DNA from: an uncultured Micrococcales bacterium | Lineage (GTDB): Bacteria; Actinomycetota; Actinomycetes; Actinomycetales; Microbacteriaceae | Direction: 5' to 3' | DNA length: 21,838 nt | NCBI GenBank assembly: GCA_903820955.1 | Contig: CAIJJH010000106.1 | Location: forward strand, 1 to 21,838 | Shown: positions 7,698-14,496 of the stretch, piece by piece | Layout of the letters: the number at the start of each line of letters is the position of its first letter | Numbering within the stretch: the first letter of the stretch is position 1 | The notes under the pieces: generated by a model | Databases searched by the model: none | What the model saw: only the letters and a program-made list of their open reading frames with translations | What the model was told of the DNA's origin: nothing | Position numbers and translations under genes: made by a program

Positions 7698-9431
7698 CTA
7701 GTTGACCGAAACCGACCATGTCCAGTAACCCCAAGTTGCGCTATCACCGAACGGTGAGACCTGCAGTGAGCCGAACTTGGCGAGGTAAATGATCAAGTTG
7801 GGTACTTGGAAGAGCGGAACACCGTAGCCGCTGGCATAGAGCCGGGCATCGATTTTTTCGAGGATTTTGGCCTGATCAAGAGGCTTGCTGGCACTCGCAT
7901 AGTCGTTGAGTAATGAAGTTACTAAAGCATCGCCGTATCGCGTGTTCTTGTCGTTGATAAGTGAAGACGGTGAGGCACCAGCAACACCGACTAGTTGGCG
8001 GGGGCCGATGAAAAGGTCAAACTTGCCTGCCACCAGTGCCTGGCTAGGTGTATTGCTCGCGCTGTCGATCAGATTAAACCCTGCCGATGCAGCACGAAGG
8101 CTTATCGCCTTGAACTCTGCAACCGATCGGGGGTTCGTTGAGTCAAACACAACACGGACGTCGATGGGGGCGCGCACGCCACTCTCGGTGACCAGAGTGG
8201 ACGCCTTCTGGACGTCCTGAAGAAGGTAGCCGTCAGAGCCGTTATAACCGACCGAGGCCTCGTAATAGTCGGAGTTGCTTGGGTAGATAAACGAGTCGGA
8301 GGCATTGACCTTTGTCGACGAGGAGGCGTTTTGAACTATTCGAGCCTTTGGAACCAAGTTCATAAAGGCTTGCCTTAGCGTAGCGGCGGCGGTTTTCTTC
8401 GAACCGTAAGCCGAGTCGGCAAATGCGCTTCCGGGACCAAAGTTGAACAAAACCATGTCGGCGGTAACACCATTGCGCATCGAAGTGTTTGCCTTTGTGG
8501 TTCCTGAAAGACTCTGGACCATTCCGATTAGGTCTGAGTACTTCAAGAGACCGGATTCTGTCGCGCCAATGATATCGACCTTGCCGCTGTTCATCTCGCT
8601 CAAAGCCTGCATCGAGTCGCTAAATAACCTAACGTTCACAGTTGAGGTTACGGGCGCAAAATCACCCTGATATTTGGTTTGCGCATGCAATGAGACCTCT
8701 TGGTTGCTAACCACGGACGCAATCGCATAGGCACCATTTGAAACAAACGCGCTCTTATTGAACCCTGGGCCACGAGTGTCATACACACTCCGGTAGGCGG
8801 CAGCCAGCGCAGCTAGCTTTGTGGCGTCGTGGCCCTGCAGAGCGCTGATTACGGATGCTTTGCCAGCGCTAGCCGAGAGGCCATTGAAAGCTGCTGCAGC
8901 GACCACGTGTGCGGGTATGGCAGCGGTTAGGGCGGTCTGCCAGTCTGCTACGGGTTTCGAAAAGGTGAGGGTGAGAGAGCGCAATCCGACGGTTTTGACT
9001 GTTGCGTACTGCAAACCATTACCGGCTCGACGCGAATAGAAGTGAGCGCCACCAAGATCCGTTGCGGCCATCAAAGAGAGCGCTAAGTCGGCGGAGTCAA
9101 TTGGTTGTCCGTCTGACCACTTGCGTCCGAGTGCAATCTCGTAGGTGACTGTAAGCGGGTCATTTGAGTTAACCTTGACGTTTCCGAAACCAGTGTTGGC
9201 TTTCAACTGTCCCGAGCGATCCATCGAATAGAAACCCTCGGTGGTCAAGTTTGCTATCTCATCGGCAAGGTGTTGCGCCGAAGCCGTGGTAACAACATCC
9301 GGATTTAGCGAAATCATGGTTGCGGATTCGGCGATAGTCACGACCGAGCCAGGCACCAGGTGAACCGAAGTGGAACAGCCAGCGAGGGCCAGTGTGCTGA
9401 GCGCCAACAGCGCCACCAAAAAACGTTTCAA
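7698..9431 (-). CDS. Peptide ABC transporter substrate-binding lipoprotein (SBP family 5)
   Basis: Family 5 solute-binding proteins capture oligopeptides, dipeptides or similar solutes outside the membrane and deliver them to an Opp/Dpp permease. The 577-residue protein opens with a lipoprotein signal: basic MKR, a hydrophobic core, and the lipobox LAGC with Cys19 as the lipidation site. The family pattern WSDGQPIDSADL follows near residue 110. The start codon is TTG at 9431, supported by GGAG (CTCC at 9437-9440 on the plus strand) five bases upstream and by the signal peptide beginning right there. It follows the fused ATPase gene by 26 bases and is the last gene of the importer locus. It is the second family-5 binding protein here, the first being at 14490-16457, so the importer may have two receptors of different specificity. 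Substrate not determined. Confidence 0.93.
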   Translation of the reverse strand: MKRFLVALLALSTLALAGCSTSVHLVPGSVVTIAESATMISLNPDVVTTASAQHLADEIANLTTEGFYSMDRSGQLKANTGFGNVKVNSNDPLTVTYEIALGRKWSDGQPIDSADLALSLMAATDLGGAHFYSRRAGNGLQYATVKTVGLRSLTLTFSKPVADWQTALTAAIPAHVVAAAAFNGLSASAGKASVISALQGHDATKLAALAAAYRSVYDTRGPGFNKSAFVSNGAYAIASVVSNQEVSLHAQTKYQGDFAPVTSTVNVRLFSDSMQALSEMNSGKVDIIGATESGLLKYSDLIGMVQSLSGTTKANTSMRNGVTADMVLFNFGPGSAFADSAYGSKKTAAATLRQAFMNLVPKARIVQNASSSTKVNASDSFIYPSNSDYYEASVGYNGSDGYLLQDVQKASTLVTESGVRAPIDVRVVFDSTNPRSVAEFKAISLRAASAGFNLIDSASNTPSQALVAGKFDLFIGPRQLVGVAGASPSSLINDKNTRYGDALVTSLLNDYASASKPLDQAKILEKIDARLYASGYGVPLFQVPNLIIYLAKFGSLQVSPFGDSATWGYWTWSVSVN

Positions 9432-9457
9432 CTAAACTCCAGAGGTCTGGTATTAGG

Positions 9458-11101
9458 TTACTTGCTCTTTAGGCGAGCTTCGCGGCGTTTGCGCTGCTCG
9501 GCTGGGTCAGGCACTGGCACGGCAGATAGCAACATCTTGGTGTATTCGTGCTGAGGAGACTGAAGGATCTGGTCGCGGTCGCCAATCTCAACCAGGACAC
9601 CGTGCTGCATAACGGCTATACGGTGCGCCAAAATTTCAACTACAGCGATGTCGTGGCTGATGAAGAGACAGGCAAAGTTCAAGCGGTCTTGAAGCTCCTG
9701 AAGCAACTCGAGGAAGCGAGCCTGGATCGAAACATCCAGCGCAGAGGTTGGCTCATCTGCGATGAGGATATCGGGGTTCATCGAGAGAGCGCGGGCGATA
9801 CCGACGCGCTGACGCTGACCACCCGAAAGCTCGTGCGGGTAACGGTTGCGGTAGCTGCGAGGCAGCTCGACAGAGTCGAGGAGGTCTTCGACCATGCGGT
9901 CAAGCGCTGCGCCTTTGGCAACCTTGGCCAAAAATAGAGGCTCCCCGATGCTTTCGCCGATTGGTAGGCGTGGGTTCAACGACGAGGCAGGGTCTTGGAA
10001 GACGATTCCAGTGTGGGTGCGAACCTCGCGAAGCTGTTTCTGCGAAGAACCTGCGATTTCTTTGCCGACGATCTCGATCGAACCTGACTTGACCGGGATC
10101 AGGCCGATAGCGGCGCGACCAACAGTGGTCTTACCCGAACCAGACTCACCAACGAGGCCGAGAATTTCGCCGCGCTGGATATCGAAGGTCACGTTCTTAG
10201 CGGCGGTGAAAGCTGGCACGCGTCCGCGCTTTGGATACTCGATGGTTACATCCTTTAGTGACAGGACAGGACCACCAGACGCGTCCGACTTAAGGTCACG
10301 AGAAGGCGCCGAACCAAGTTTCGGAACCGAGTTCAAAAGTGAAATCGTGTAAGGGTGCTTTGGACTATTGAAGATTTGGTCGGCAGTTCCCTGCTCAACC
10401 GTGAAGCCGTCCTTCATGACCAGGATCTTGTCGGCGAGGTCGGCGACCACACCCATGTCGTGAGTGATCAGCAGGACGGCCGAGTTGAGCTTGTCCTTTA
10501 GGTTTCGCATTAGGTCGAGGATTTCGGCCTGAACGGTCACGTCTAGTGCCGTAGTTGGCTCGTCAGCAATAAGCAGGGCTGGGTCGCAGGCAAGCGACTG
10601 AGCGATCATCGCGCGCTGACGCTGACCACCCGAAAGCTGGTGCGGATACTTGTCAACCGAAGCCTCGGGGTTCGGGATCTCGACGAGAGTCAAGAGCTCA
10701 ATTGCTCGATTGCGGGCAGCTTCTGTCGACATATCGAAGTGAGTGCGAAGGGTTTCGATGATCTGGAACCCGATCGTGTAAACCGGGTTTAGCGCGGTCA
10801 TCGGCTCCTGGAAGATGTACGAAACCTCGCGGCCGCGGAACTTGCGAAGAGTGGCCACGTTTGTGCCGAGCATTTCAGTGCCCTTGACTAGGACGCTTCC
10901 GGTAACTCGGGCGTTAGATGCAAGGAGTCCCATTAGTCCCATTGACGAGGATGACTTGCCCGAGCCTGACTCACCTACGATAGCGAGCACCTCACCCGAC
11001 TTGATGTGGAAGTTCATATCAATCGCTGCGGGATACCAGCTGCCGTCAACCCAAAAGTCAACGTTGTAGTTCTTTACTTCAAGAACTGGGGTTGTCGTCA
11101 T
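9458..11101 (-). CDS. Fused oligopeptide ABC transporter ATPase (OppD-OppF type)
   Basis: This protein powers the peptide importer and carries two ABC ATPase domains in one chain of 547 residues, in place of separate OppD and OppF. The first domain has Walker A GESGSGKS (about 43-50), signature LSGGQRQR (about 156) and Walker B LLIADEPTTALD. The second has GESGSGKTT, LSGGQRQR and ILIADEPTSALD. Each is followed by a switch His in the form LLITHDMGVV or LFISHDIAVV. After each domain comes the peptide-transporter tail (HPYTISLLNSVP, HEYTKMLLSAVP). I chose the ATG at 11101 because GAGGAA lies just upstream; a GTG at 11116 is in frame but would overlap that site. The single-chain form is common in actinobacteria. 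The gene may have its own promoter (TATTAT at 11146-11151), since a gene on the other strand separates it from oppC. Confidence 0.95.
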   Translation of the reverse strand: MTTTPVLEVKNYNVDFWVDGSWYPAAIDMNFHIKSGEVLAIVGESGSGKSSSSMGLMGLLASNARVTGSVLVKGTEMLGTNVATLRKFRGREVSYIFQEPMTALNPVYTIGFQIIETLRTHFDMSTEAARNRAIELLTLVEIPNPEASVDKYPHQLSGGQRQRAMIAQSLACDPALLIADEPTTALDVTVQAEILDLMRNLKDKLNSAVLLITHDMGVVADLADKILVMKDGFTVEQGTADQIFNSPKHPYTISLLNSVPKLGSAPSRDLKSDASGGPVLSLKDVTIEYPKRGRVPAFTAAKNVTFDIQRGEILGLVGESGSGKTTVGRAAIGLIPVKSGSIEIVGKEIAGSSQKQLREVRTHTGIVFQDPASSLNPRLPIGESIGEPLFLAKVAKGAALDRMVEDLLDSVELPRSYRNRYPHELSGGQRQRVGIARALSMNPDILIADEPTSALDVSIQARFLELLQELQDRLNFACLFISHDIAVVEILAHRIAVMQHGVLVEIGDRDQILQSPQHEYTKMLLSAVPVPDPAEQRKRREARLKSK

Positions 11102-11119
11102 TTCGTTTCCTCGCACTTT

Positions 11120-11150
11120 TTGTGGGATCCATTTATTTCGCTGGGATAAT
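11120..11150 (+). promoter_or_regulatory. Candidate leaderless promoter of the PH-domain gene
   Basis: GATAAT (11145-11150) matches five of six bases of the -10 consensus and lies seven bases before the ATG at 11158, the spacing expected when transcription begins at the start codon. A weak -35, TTGTGG (11120-11125), is 19 bases upstream. A short AGG at 11151-11153 could be a poor ribosome-binding site, so a leaderless start is likely but not certain. Confidence 0.42.
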
Positions 11151-11176
11151 AGGCAGAATGAACGTCATTCGACCAA
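11146..11176 (-). promoter_or_regulatory. Candidate promoter of the OppDF gene sharing its -10
   Basis: On the minus strand TATTAT (11146-11151) is a strong -10 and TTGGTC (11171-11176) a weak -35, 19 bases apart. A start near 11139 would give a leader of about 38 bases containing the GAGGAA ribosome-binding site of the ATPase gene. The -10 overlaps the plus-strand GATAAT in a near-symmetric AT block, as in bidirectional promoters described in other bacteria. Confidence 0.38.
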
Positions 11177-11721
11177 CCCTCGCTCGATACGCAGTTATCG
11201 GAACCGCTCTCGTCACCTCTATTGCTGTTGTTTCGGCTCTGATCGCTGGCAAGTACAGCGAACTTCCGAACCTGCTCACCATGTTGGCGTTCTTCGACTT
11301 GGCCGTATGGTTGTTCTTCATCGAGCCAAGAATCAAGTACGACGAGAACCGTCTCGAGGTCAGAAACCCGCTCAGAGTTTTCAAAGGCGACTGGGCAGCC
11401 GTTAAGGGATTCGAAACGAAGTTTGGTCTGACCATACTTTGGTCTGGCCGAAAGTTTGTTAGCTGGTCGGCTCCAAGCCCGTCCCGAATCCAAGCTCGTC
11501 GAATCGACAAGCATGAGCTCAAGGGCAGCGACCTCCAGGACCTCGAGTTCATTGAACCCGGCCGAACCCCAAACTCCGCCTCGGGTAGTGCCTTGCTGGA
11601 GCTCGAGAGCGCTCGCGAGGCCAGCAAGAGCGTCAAGGCTGACGCCACCGTGACCATGAACTGGTTCGGCGTTGCTGGATTGCTCGCGATAATCGCGCTC
11701 GGCTACCTGGCTCTGCATTAG
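11158..11721 (+). CDS. PH-domain (bPH6-like) membrane protein
   Basis: Function unknown. The 187-residue protein has two N-terminal hydrophobic segments (about 9-29 and 37-57), then a domain resembling the bacterial PH domain bPH6. That domain begins near IKYDENRLEVRNPLRVFKGDWAAVKGF and runs to about residue 115, and has the usual pattern of a short beta strand, the VRN turn and a W-x-x-V/I element. A linker and a C-terminal transmembrane helix (about 166-186) complete it. I chose the ATG at 11158 rather than a frame-open start further upstream because of the -10 at 11145-11150. It lies on the strand opposite to the peptide importer, between oppC and the OppDF gene. Its stop overlaps the oppC stop by four bases. 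Readthrough of the importer operon would therefore be antisense to it. bPH6 is from remembered family features. Confidence 0.75.
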   Translation: MNVIRPTLARYAVIGTALVTSIAVVSALIAGKYSELPNLLTMLAFFDLAVWLFFIEPRIKYDENRLEVRNPLRVFKGDWAAVKGFETKFGLTILWSGRKFVSWSAPSPSRIQARRIDKHELKGSDLQDLEFIEPGRTPNSASGSALLELESAREASKSVKADATVTMNWFGVAGLLAIIALGYLALH

Positions 11722-12803
11722 TCGGCCTTCGCAGCCTTCTCGACCTTGTGAGCCGCCGCGATGTCCTTGCGGGTGATCTTGCGCTTCTGACGTGGGTCGA
11801 ATGCGTCACGAAGACCGTCACCGATAAAGTTCACGCTCAAAGCAATCGAGATGATGAAGAAGCCTGGCCACCAGAACAACCAAGGGCTGGCCTGGAACGA
11901 GTCCTGGTAGGTGCTGATTAGGGTACCCAGCGAAACGTCAGGCGACTGAACTCCGAATCCAACGTAGCTAAGCGCAGTCTCGAGCAAAATCGCTCCAGAG
12001 AGCAACAGGGTGATCGAGACAATGATTACGCCCATTGCGTTTGGCAGGATGTGCTTGAAAATGATTCGGTTGTTTGATGCTCCAGCAACCCTGGCAGCAT
12101 CGACGAATTCACGCTCGCGAAGCGTTAGGAAGTCACCGCGCACTAGACGGGCGAGGCCAGTCCACGCGAAGAAACCGAGGAAGAGTGCCAGCGGGAACAC
12201 ACCCAGGTTTCCGAGTCGCATACCGATAACCGAACCGATGATGACGGTTGGAATCGTGATGATTAGGTCGGTAAAACGCATCAAAACCGCGTCAATGAAC
12301 TTGCCGAAGAAGCCCGAAATTGCACCTAGTACCGTGCCGATTAGACCACCGATGAATCCGACGACCAACAGGACCATGATTGATTGCTGAGCGCCTCGAA
12401 TTACCAATGCGAAGTAGTCGTGGCCGATGGTGTCTTGGCCGAACGGGTGGTCGCCGATACCAAAAGCCTTGCCGGCAAATGGATTCAGGTTCATGGTTGG
12501 CGCACCTACGGTGAGTTGACCCTTGTCGCCGGTACCGTAGGCGACCTCGGTCAAGTCATTAATCGTCCAGTGCCACCAGCCCGGAATGGTAAACGGGGCA
12601 TTCTTTGTTCCCAGGTGGATGCCTCCCGCGGTGAACAGGAACAGCACGATGAATACAAGGTAGATCATTGAGATCATCGCACCGCGGTGTCTGAAGAAGC
12701 GCTTGCGAACGAGTTGCCCCTGGCTAAGACCTGCGGTCTCGCGCATTTCGATTGAGTTAGCTTCGGCAGCGCCGGCTTCTAATGATTTGTCTTTTTTGGC
12801 CAT
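11718..12803 (-). CDS. Peptide ABC transporter permease, OppC/DppC type
   Basis: This is one of the two membrane subunits of the importer. The 361 residues include a cytosolic N-terminal tail of about 45, a first transmembrane helix (about 47-67), an extracytoplasmic loop, and then the BPD transport core. The EAA coupling loop is visible as EREFVDAARVAGASNNRIIFKHILPNAMG, and the family ends typically in VNFIGDGLRDAFDPR. That order and length are normal for OppC. The ATG at 12803 is three bases after the oppB stop (TAA-ATC-ATG), so translation is probably coupled. Its stop codon TAA overlaps the TAG of the convergent PH-domain gene within TTAG (11718-11721), and there is no terminator between them. 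Confidence 0.95.
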   Translation of the reverse strand: MAKKDKSLEAGAAEANSIEMRETAGLSQGQLVRKRFFRHRGAMISMIYLVFIVLFLFTAGGIHLGTKNAPFTIPGWWHWTINDLTEVAYGTGDKGQLTVGAPTMNLNPFAGKAFGIGDHPFGQDTIGHDYFALVIRGAQQSIMVLLVVGFIGGLIGTVLGAISGFFGKFIDAVLMRFTDLIITIPTVIIGSVIGMRLGNLGVFPLALFLGFFAWTGLARLVRGDFLTLREREFVDAARVAGASNNRIIFKHILPNAMGVIIVSITLLLSGAILLETALSYVGFGVQSPDVSLGTLISTYQDSFQASPWLFWWPGFFIISIALSVNFIGDGLRDAFDPRQKRKITRKDIAAAHKVEKAAKAD

Positions 12804-12806
12804 GAT

Positions 12807-14345
12807 TTATTTACCCATTCGAATACGAGGATCCAGTGCGGAGTAGGTGATGTCTGCGAGCAGGTTGCCCATGAGAGCAAGGAACGAGGTTAAGAAGAAT
12901 ACTCCCATGAGTAGGTTGAGATCCTGGTTACCCACTGCCGAGAGGAATACGGTACCCATACCCTTCCAGCCGTAGATTGACTCGGTGATGAACGCTCCAC
13001 CGATCAGACCAGAAAGGTCGAAGGCGATTAGCGTGGTAAGCGGAATCATGGCATTTCGCAAGGCGTGCCGAACAACCACTGTGCGCTCGGTGAGACCTTT
13101 GGCGCGAGCGGTTCTGATGTAGTCCATGTTCATCACCTCTAGGAGGCTGCTGCGTGCGTAACGCACGTAACCAGCGAAAGAGATCAGCATGATGCCGAGC
13201 GTAGGTAGCAGTAGGTGCAGCAGCACATCGAGCAGCTGCCACCAGTAGTTGTGGCTGGTCATGAGGTCGTTGCCCGCGCTGATTGTAGGTAGCGGGCGTC
13301 CGCCGATGGCGTCGGAGTTTACGTATGGGTTCCAGATTTGCATCAGCTTGTCGAGAATTGTGAAAAGGGCAGTTATCACAGCCGTGATGGCACCGATTCT
13401 GGTCAGCGCTCCGCGGTCTTCTTTGGCCCAGAATCTACCGATTACTCCACCGATGAATGCCGTGACCACTGCCATGCCAAGCATGATCGGTAGGTTCAAC
13501 CACGAGCCAGGAACCATGTTGAATGGAACGTAGATGATCGCTCCAAGAGCAACAACGCTAAGCGCCGCGTAGCGACCGACCTTGTTGTCGAAGCCCATGG
13601 TCAATCCGGCAACCGTTATGCCAAGACCAGCAGAGAAGAGAACGACGAGGACTATGCCCAAGCCCGGCTTTTGGAACCAGCTGATGGCGTTCAAAAGCTG
13701 CATCACGAGACCGCTAGAGCTGACTGCGATTCCGAAGGAAATCCAGAATCGCTTGCGGCCTCCACCGATAAACGTGGCCGCGATGACACCGAAGAGGATC
13801 GGAATTGCTATCAAGTAGGTCGTGGATATCTTGCCATCGGCCAAGAAGTCGTTGAAGCCGATTGCCAGGTACTGCTTCAAGAGCACGGCGATCCAGAAAA
13901 CCGGTAGCGAGAAGAACAGGAACGAAATGAAGGTCATAGTGTAGTCGAGGCGTGAGTACTGGCGAATTGCGCTCAGGACACCGATCGATACACCGAGAAT
14001 GATAGCTAGGAATGTTGCAGCGGTCACAAGGCGAAGGGTGATTGGAACGGCTGCGCTGATTAGATCGAGTACCTCGCCGCCACTTCTGGTTTTACCGAAG
14101 TCGAGATTACCGACGAAGATCCCGGCTATGCCCTTGAGCCACAAAAAGTAACGCGCGGGCGGTGGAACATCCAGCTGGAGCTGAGCGGTAAGGCGCTGAA
14201 TAAGGTAGACCTTGTTCTCGGCGTTGCTCTCGGCGAGGCCGGCTAGCGGGTCGCCCGCGATTGCCTCCATGTTGTAAACCAAAAAGCTTGACCCAAAAAG
14301 GATTAAGAAGCTGATTGCAATGCGGCGACCAATAAAAGCGAGCAT
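12807..14345 (-). CDS. Peptide ABC transporter permease, OppB/DppB type, enlarged
   Basis: This is the partner permease of OppC. The N-terminal family segment (LAFIGRRIAISFLILFGSSFLVY), the helix pair around residues 103-162 and the EAA loop near 402-430 (EVMNMDYIRTARAKGLTERTVVVRHALRNA) are all present. The end ADITYSALDPRIRM is typical. The protein has 512 residues, whereas OppB is usually 305-340. The extra 165 or so residues lie at about 172-340, between the third helix and the helix leading to the EAA loop, and contain five or six more hydrophobic segments. The in-frame ATG at 14360 has no good ribosome-binding site, while the ATG at 14345 has GGAG eight to nine bases upstream, so I prefer 14345. 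Expansion of this kind may occur in other actinobacterial OppB proteins; I cannot check. Confidence 0.93.
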   Translation of the reverse strand: MLAFIGRRIAISFLILFGSSFLVYNMEAIAGDPLAGLAESNAENKVYLIQRLTAQLQLDVPPPARYFLWLKGIAGIFVGNLDFGKTRSGGEVLDLISAAVPITLRLVTAATFLAIILGVSIGVLSAIRQYSRLDYTMTFISFLFFSLPVFWIAVLLKQYLAIGFNDFLADGKISTTYLIAIPILFGVIAATFIGGGRKRFWISFGIAVSSSGLVMQLLNAISWFQKPGLGIVLVVLFSAGLGITVAGLTMGFDNKVGRYAALSVVALGAIIYVPFNMVPGSWLNLPIMLGMAVVTAFIGGVIGRFWAKEDRGALTRIGAITAVITALFTILDKLMQIWNPYVNSDAIGGRPLPTISAGNDLMTSHNYWWQLLDVLLHLLLPTLGIMLISFAGYVRYARSSLLEVMNMDYIRTARAKGLTERTVVVRHALRNAMIPLTTLIAFDLSGLIGGAFITESIYGWKGMGTVFLSAVGNQDLNLLMGVFFLTSFLALMGNLLADITYSALDPRIRMGK

Positions 14346-14395
14346 GCCGTTTATCTCCATCGATTAGTTATGACCCTGACGGCCAAACACTCATA

Positions 14396-14422
14396 ATTCT
14401 AATAGCAGAATGCGCCTGTTAA
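14396..14422 (-). promoter_or_regulatory. Candidate internal promoter for oppB-oppC
   Basis: On the minus strand TTAACA (14417-14422) and TAGAAT (14396-14401) each match the -35/-10 consensus at five of six positions. The spacer is only 15 bases; AATTAT would give 18. It lies downstream of the large hairpin and upstream of oppB, and could supply separate transcription of the permeases. Confidence 0.35.
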
Positions 14423-14424
14423 AG

Positions 14425-14460
14425 AGAACTTGGCCCCGAGTTTCCTCGGGGCCAAGTTCT
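14425..14460. terminator. 16-bp stem-loop between binding protein and permease genes
   Basis: The arms 14425-14440 (AGAACTTGGCCCCGAG) and 14445-14460 are perfectly complementary over 16 bases. In the minus-strand transcript the loop is GAAA, a stable GNRA tetraloop, and the downstream tail is only moderately U-rich (TTCTCTTT). In the plus direction a T6 run follows (14462-14467). I read it as a partial terminator or mRNA-stabilising element that keeps the binding protein more abundant than the permeases. Confidence 0.75.
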
Positions 14461-14475
14461 ATTTTTTGGAGTCTT

Positions 14476-14496
14476 CTTCTAGTCAGAGACTAGAAG
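14476..14496. repeat. 9-bp stem-loop over the oppA stop codon
   Basis: CTTCTAGTC (14476-14484) and GACTAGAAG (14488-14496) are perfect complements around a three-base loop. The minus-strand UAG stop (14490-14492) is inside the stem. It stands 15 bases from the larger 16-bp hairpin, so the end of the binding-protein message carries two stem-loops. Confidence 0.6.

Noticed and set aside
11098..11718. 206-codon minus-strand frame opposite the PH-domain gene
   Set aside because: I considered that it could restore an unbroken importer operon. Its translation has no ABC-transporter motif, while the plus-strand frame has membrane segments and a PH-like domain.
12807..14345. Enlarged OppB as two fused or frameshifted genes
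   Set aside because: The frame is continuous, both ends carry proper OppB motifs in order, and the extra part is a clean hydrophobic insert.
14461..14467. T-run after the large hairpin as proof of a standard terminator of the importer operon
   Set aside because: The T-run lies on the plus-strand side, whereas the flanking genes are transcribed on the minus strand, where the tail is only moderately U-rich.
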